Of a stretch of DNA of 64,000 nucleotides, positions 60,311 to 64,000 are shown in pieces (position 1 is the stretch's first letter; each line of letters opens with the position of its first letter). The stretch is from CAVYGM01 sp963768025 (GTDB lineage: Bacteria; Bacteroidota; Bacteroidia; Cytophagales; Spirosomataceae): the NCBI GenBank assembly GCA_963768025.1, contig CAVYGM010000011.1, forward strand, positions 248,001-312,000, given 5' to 3'. Under the pieces are notes generated by a model that saw nothing but the letters and a program-made list of their open reading frames with translations, did not search any database and was not told the origin of the DNA. Made by a program: the position numbers and the translations under genes.

Positions 60311-62188
60311 ATGACCACATCAGACATCATACATTTACTACCCGATTCGATCGCCAACCAGATTGCCGCCGGTGAGGTGGTGCAGCGTCCGGCTTCGGTG
60401 GTAAAGGAGTTGCTCGAAAATGCCATCGATGCCCAGGCACACAGTGTGCAGGTGATCATACGGGACGCTGGCAAAACTCTGATTCAGGTCATTGACGACG
60501 GCATGGGTATGTCCGAGACAGATGCCCGCATGTCTTTTGAACGGCATGCTACTTCCAAAATCCGCAGCTCTGATGATCTTTTTCGGATCCGGACGATGGG
60601 GTTTCGGGGCGAAGCTCTGGCCTCCATTGCGGCCGTGGCTCAGGTAGAACTCCGCTCGCGGCGAGCCACCGATGAGATCGGTACCCTGATCCGCATAGAA
60701 GGCTCGGAAATCAAAATTCAGGAGTCGGTGGCTACGCTGCCGGGTACCAATCTACTGGTGAAAAACCTGTTTTTCAACGTACCCGCCCGGCGGAATTTTC
60801 TTAAGTCTAATTCGGTCGAAATGCGTCACGTCCTGGACGAATTCCAGCGCGTAGCTCTGGCCCATCCCGAGGTGGGGTTTTCGCTCTACCACAATGACGT
60901 GGAAGTGTACAATCTGTACGCAGGCAAACTGGTGCGCCGCGTGGTGGATATGTTTGGTAAAAACTACCGCGAGCAACTGGTGTTTTGCCAGGAAGATACC
61001 TCCTATGTAAGTGTGCGGGGCTACATCGGCAAGCCCGAGTTTGCGCGCAAAACCCGGGGCGAGCAGTACTTCTTTGTCAACGAGCGCTACATCAAGCATA
61101 GCTACCTGCACCATGCGGTGATCAGTGCCTACGAAGGAACCATCCCCGAAGGCAGCCATCCGTTTTATGTGCTGTTTATTGAGATAGATCCCTCCCATGT
61201 AGACATCAACATTCACCCTACCAAAACGGAGATAAAATTTGACGATGAGCGCTCGGTTTATGCCATTATTCTGGCGGCGGTGCGCAAATCAGTGGGGGTG
61301 TATAATCTGGCCCCGCCGATTGATTTTGAAGACAATATCAATTTCCTGAATTCGCCCCCTCGTCCGGCTGACCCTACCCCCCGGCCCGTACAACCCGACT
61401 GGGCTGCACAGCCTAAGGATGGTTCCAAGCGTCAGCAGGGAAATCTGACCAATTGGAACAAATTATTTGAGGGGCTCAAAAGCCCCGACGAACAGGCCCG
61501 GCAGCAGGCGGCCATCGAACTGGATCAGGCCGTAGCGGCCCGCCCTTCGTACCAGCAGCAGGCCGTGACCCTGGCCAGCAAAATAAACCGACTGGCCTCC
61601 GAAACCGTAACGCCTCCCGATGTGGACGCCATGCTGTTTCAATTGCACAACCGGTTCATCCTGTCGCAGGTAAAGGAAGGCGTCATGCTCATCGACCAGA
61701 AAGCCGCTTACGAGCGGATTCTGTATGAACGCTACCGTCAGATGCTCACGAAGCGCAACGGCTCCTGCCAGCAGTTGCTTTTCCCCAAAACCCTTCGGCT
61801 GAGTCCGGCGGATATGCAACTGGTGAGCGAGACCACCGACGAAATCCGGGGTCTGGGGTTTGAATTTGACGCATTGGGGCCCAATGAACTCATCGTGAGG
61901 GGTATTCCGGCCGATCTGCCCAATGAAAGTGAACAGGATCTCTTTGAAGAGTTGATCGAGCAGCTTAAAAAAAGCTACTCCGAGCTGAAACTCAACAAAC
62001 CCGATAGCCTGGCCCGATCGCTGGCACGGCGTTTTTCATCTCGGTACACGGTGAAGCTCTCCATGATTGAAATCCATACGCTTATCAATCAGCTATTTTC
62101 CTCTTCGGATCCCAATCGTACTCCGGGAGGGGAGCCTATTATTGTGATGCTTACCATGGACAAGCTGAGTGCATTATTTAAGTCCTGA
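60311..62188 (+). CDS. mutL: DNA mismatch repair protein MutL
   Basis: 625 residues. GHKL ATPase: IANQIAAGEVVQRPASVVKELLENAIDAQ (Glu and Asn of motif I), VIDDGMGMSETDARMSFERHATSKI, TMGFRGEALASIAAVAQV and GTNLLVKNLFFNVPARRNFL, all intact. FFVNERYIKHSYLHHAV and DPSHVDINIHPTKTEIKFDDE follow. The C-terminal dimerisation domain ends in SLARSLARRFSSRYTVKLS. No DQHAxx(E)xxxE endonuclease motif is obvious (the segment reads IDQKAAYERILYERY), a point worth checking. Coordinates strand excision in mismatch repair. Two rhomboid genes follow. Confidence 0.96.
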   Translation: MTTSDIIHLLPDSIANQIAAGEVVQRPASVVKELLENAIDAQAHSVQVIIRDAGKTLIQVIDDGMGMSETDARMSFERHATSKIRSSDDLFRIRTMGFRGEALASIAAVAQVELRSRRATDEIGTLIRIEGSEIKIQESVATLPGTNLLVKNLFFNVPARRNFLKSNSVEMRHVLDEFQRVALAHPEVGFSLYHNDVEVYNLYAGKLVRRVVDMFGKNYREQLVFCQEDTSYVSVRGYIGKPEFARKTRGEQYFFVNERYIKHSYLHHAVISAYEGTIPEGSHPFYVLFIEIDPSHVDINIHPTKTEIKFDDERSVYAIILAAVRKSVGVYNLAPPIDFEDNINFLNSPPRPADPTPRPVQPDWAAQPKDGSKRQQGNLTNWNKLFEGLKSPDEQARQQAAIELDQAVAARPSYQQQAVTLASKINRLASETVTPPDVDAMLFQLHNRFILSQVKEGVMLIDQKAAYERILYERYRQMLTKRNGSCQQLLFPKTLRLSPADMQLVSETTDEIRGLGFEFDALGPNELIVRGIPADLPNESEQDLFEELIEQLKKSYSELKLNKPDSLARSLARRFSSRYTVKLSMIEIHTLINQLFSSSDPNRTPGGEPIIVMLTMDKLSALFKS

Positions 62189-62249
62189 AAGAAACGAAAA
62201 CGATCATCAAACCGTTAGAACTTTATTCTCATTAGCTGTTAATCCAAAC

Positions 62250-63035
62250 ATGTTCTCGCTTACGCCTCTTGTTCGTAACTTACTGATTCTTAATGTTGCG
62301 TTTTATATAATTGATAGTTTTGTGATTAACCTCACGCCGGGGTTTGCCTTGCGGTCGGTATTGTCGCCAGCTTTCATGCCCTATCAGTTTGTCACCTACA
62401 TGTTTCTGCATGGCGGTATCGGGCACTTGTTTAGTAATATGTTCGGATTAATCATCTTCGGTCCTATGCTGGAACGGGTGTGGGGACCCAAGCGATTTCT
62501 GATCTTTTACTTTGTAACGGGCATTGGGGCCGGTTTGCTGTTTTCGGGGATCGATTATTACGAAAACGTGCGTCTTCAGGAAGCTGTGCAGGTATATACC
62601 CAGTTTCCGACGCCGGACGGCCTGGTGGACTTCATGAGTAAGCATGCAAAAGGGCTGTATCAGGCTAATCTGGATTTTTTGAATAAATTTGAGGAGAGCC
62701 CCAAAGAGCCAGAGTACATCCGGGACAGCATCGGCTTCGTGAACAGCTATTACCAGCAGCAGGTAAGCATACCTATGGTAGGAGCGTCTGGGGCCATTTT
62801 CGGAATACTAATGGCCTTCGGTCTGTTGTTTCCCAATACAGAACTTTTCTTATTATTCTTTCCATTTCCGATCAAAGCGAAGTATTTTGTAGCGTTTTAT
62901 GGGGCGTATGAGTTGTATGCTGGTATACAAAATGCCCAATCAGATAATGTGGCCCATTTTGCTCACATTGGAGGTATGTTGTTTGCGTTCATTTTATTGA
63001 AGATATGGGGTACAGAAAGGAATAAATTTTATTGA
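62250..63035 (+). CDS. Rhomboid-family intramembrane serine protease (first of two)
   Basis: 261 residues from the ATG at 62250. Six to seven membrane helices. HGGIGHLFSNMFGLIIFG holds the H-x-x-x-N oxyanion motif; PMVGASGAIFGILMAFG holds the catalytic Ser in G-A-S-G-A; and HFAHIGGMLFAFILLKIWG the catalytic His. All three elements are present, so activity is expected. A long loop (about 120-175, EAVQVYTQFPTPDGLVDFM) separates helices 3 and 4. Cuts membrane proteins inside the bilayer; substrate unknown. Three bases before the next rhomboid gene, so cotranscribed. Confidence 0.92.
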   Translation: MFSLTPLVRNLLILNVAFYIIDSFVINLTPGFALRSVLSPAFMPYQFVTYMFLHGGIGHLFSNMFGLIIFGPMLERVWGPKRFLIFYFVTGIGAGLLFSGIDYYENVRLQEAVQVYTQFPTPDGLVDFMSKHAKGLYQANLDFLNKFEESPKEPEYIRDSIGFVNSYYQQQVSIPMVGASGAIFGILMAFGLLFPNTELFLLFFPFPIKAKYFVAFYGAYELYAGIQNAQSDNVAHFAHIGGMLFAFILLKIWGTERNKFY

Positions 63036-63038
63036 GCG

Positions 63039-63956
63039 ATGAGTGGTATTTTTGATGATTTTAAGAGGGAGTTTACCAAAACAGACAACACGCTGGTCAG
63101 AATCATCCTGATCAATACCGTCGTGTTTCTAAGCTTATTGCTGGTAAAAGTAATCTTTACACTGGGGCAGTCATCCGAGGCCTATGTGTGGCTAATCGAC
63201 ATGCTGCGGTTCCCTGCTTCTCCCCGCGAGTTTATTTACAAGCCCTGGACGATAATTACCTATTTCTTTACCCATGAAGAAATCTTCCACATCTTGTTCA
63301 ATATGCTGTTCCTGTACTGGTTTGGCCGTTTGGTGGATGAGTATTTGGGTTCTAAGCGCCTCATTGCCCTGTACGTATTGGGTGGCATAGCCGGTGGCGT
63401 GGCCTATATGGCGATCTACAATCTGCTTCCCTATTTCCAATCGCAAGTAGCGGGTTCGCAGATGCTGGGTGCTTCGGCGGCGGCTTTTTCGGTGGCAGTG
63501 GGGGCATCTACCCTGTTGCCTAACTATACCTTTAACCTGATCTTTATCGGTCCTGTCCGGATCAAATACATCGCGTTTTTCTATATCGTACTTTCATTGG
63601 CCCAGTCCATTGGCCCCAACGCCGGCGGCAATCTGGCTCACCTCGGGGGAGCTGTTACGGGCTATATGTTTATCAAACTCTTACAAAACGGCACGGATCT
63701 GGGCAAACCCTTGTACGTATTTATGGAGGTATGGACGCGCATGTTTCGGAAGCGCCCCCCTATGCGGGTTACCCATCGGCAGCGGGAGGTACACCGCAGC
63801 ACTACCGTGTACTCCACTACTACTTCGGCCTCTTCCATAGAAATGCCCGATCAGGACGAAATTGACGCGATTTTGGATAAGATTTCGAAGTCGGGCTACG
63901 AAAGCCTAACCAAGGAAGAAAAGCAGAAACTTTTTAAAGCCAGCCAGCAAAAATGA
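63039..63956 (+). CDS. Rhomboid-family intramembrane serine protease (second of two) with C-terminal extension
   Basis: 305 residues. Six helices with THEEIFHILFNMLFLYWFG (H-x-x-x-N), GSQMLGASAAAFSVAVG (catalytic Ser in G-A-S-A-A) and GGNLAHLGGAVTGYMFIKLL (catalytic His). A soluble C-terminal tail (about 235-305) ends in EIDAILDKISKSGYESLTKEEKQKLF, a short helical element common to Bacteroidota rhomboids that may dock partners. Diverged from its upstream neighbour, so it likely has a different substrate. A terminator follows. Confidence 0.92.
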   Translation: MSGIFDDFKREFTKTDNTLVRIILINTVVFLSLLLVKVIFTLGQSSEAYVWLIDMLRFPASPREFIYKPWTIITYFFTHEEIFHILFNMLFLYWFGRLVDEYLGSKRLIALYVLGGIAGGVAYMAIYNLLPYFQSQVAGSQMLGASAAAFSVAVGASTLLPNYTFNLIFIGPVRIKYIAFFYIVLSLAQSIGPNAGGNLAHLGGAVTGYMFIKLLQNGTDLGKPLYVFMEVWTRMFRKRPPMRVTHRQREVHRSTTVYSTTTSASSIEMPDQDEIDAILDKISKSGYESLTKEEKQKLFKASQQK

Positions 63957-63958
63957 AC

Positions 63959-63984
63959 AGGGGGGTGTAACAGCCCCTCTTTTT
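63959..63984 (+). terminator. Terminator after the rhomboid pair
   Basis: AGGGG (63959-63963) pairs with CCCCT (63974-63978), followed by TCTTTTTC; immediately past the stop codon. Confidence 0.55.
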
Positions 63985-64000
63985 CGTTAACTTTGAACAC

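Noticed and set aside
1..64000. CRISPR arrays, insertion sequences, prophage or integrated elements
   Set aside because: No regularly spaced repeats, transposase, integrase or phage structural genes found on either strand.

Overview
The window looks like a chromosomal segment of a Bacteroidota bacterium, most likely a member of Cytophagales (Spirosomaceae-like). This placement rests on gene content, not on any database search. The evidence is: gliding/type IX secretion (T9SS) proteins (GldG, a PorE-like protein, a giant secreted protein with the gliding-motility C-terminal sorting domain); a eukaryote-type (GT3) glycogen synthase; a eukaryote-type NADP isocitrate dehydrogenase; a cytochrome-b558-type succinate dehydrogenase; a CrtZ carotenoid hydroxylase; near-absence of Shine-Dalgarno sequences; and several promoters of the Bacteroidota form TTTG-N19-TAnnTTTG.

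Layout. 1-11 kb: a partial GHL10-type glycosidase lipoprotein, glycogen synthase, a frameshifted GMC oxidoreductase, an MFS exporter, a cytochrome oxidase subunit III-like protein, ispE, a PorE-like TPR/beta-propeller/CRD/OmpA protein and an SDR. 11-21 kb: peptidases and hydrolases (M28, oligopeptidase B, M20 amidohydrolase), a frameshifted YncE-propeller/phosphoesterase lipoprotein and a Uma2-like protein. 21-26 kb: icd, dnaN, gldG, cupin. 26.5-29.7 kb: outer-membrane barrel, small periplasmic binding protein and a (frameshifted) sensor kinase in one direction, then cdd. 30-38 kb: sialate O-acetylesterase, mpl, a LOG-family protein, and two heavily frameshifted genes (OmpA-PD40 and M3 peptidase). 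38-43 kb: tRNA-Gln, fabD, DCC protein, T9SS cargo. 43-47 kb: sdhCAB. 47-53 kb: OmpH-like chaperone, a small membrane protein, penicillin acylase, cutC, a DUF2795 protein, crtZ and an AlbA_2 protein. 53-64 kb: TPR, DUF4292 lipoprotein, EnvC-like factor, panB, RluA-type synthase, small membrane proteins, mutL and two rhomboids.

Most of the window is ordinary core metabolism and envelope biogenesis. No IS element, prophage, CRISPR array or defence island is visible. Two things stand out. First, eight apparent single-base frameshifts fall in five otherwise well-preserved genes, five of them within 34.9-37.25 kb; this is either sequencing/assembly error or fresh pseudogenisation. Second, there is a compact barrel / binding-protein / histidine-kinase cassette that could be an uncharacterised ligand-sensing unit. 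Several long perfect inverted repeats, a 54-residue membrane-protein gene and a candidate small RNA sit between the genes.
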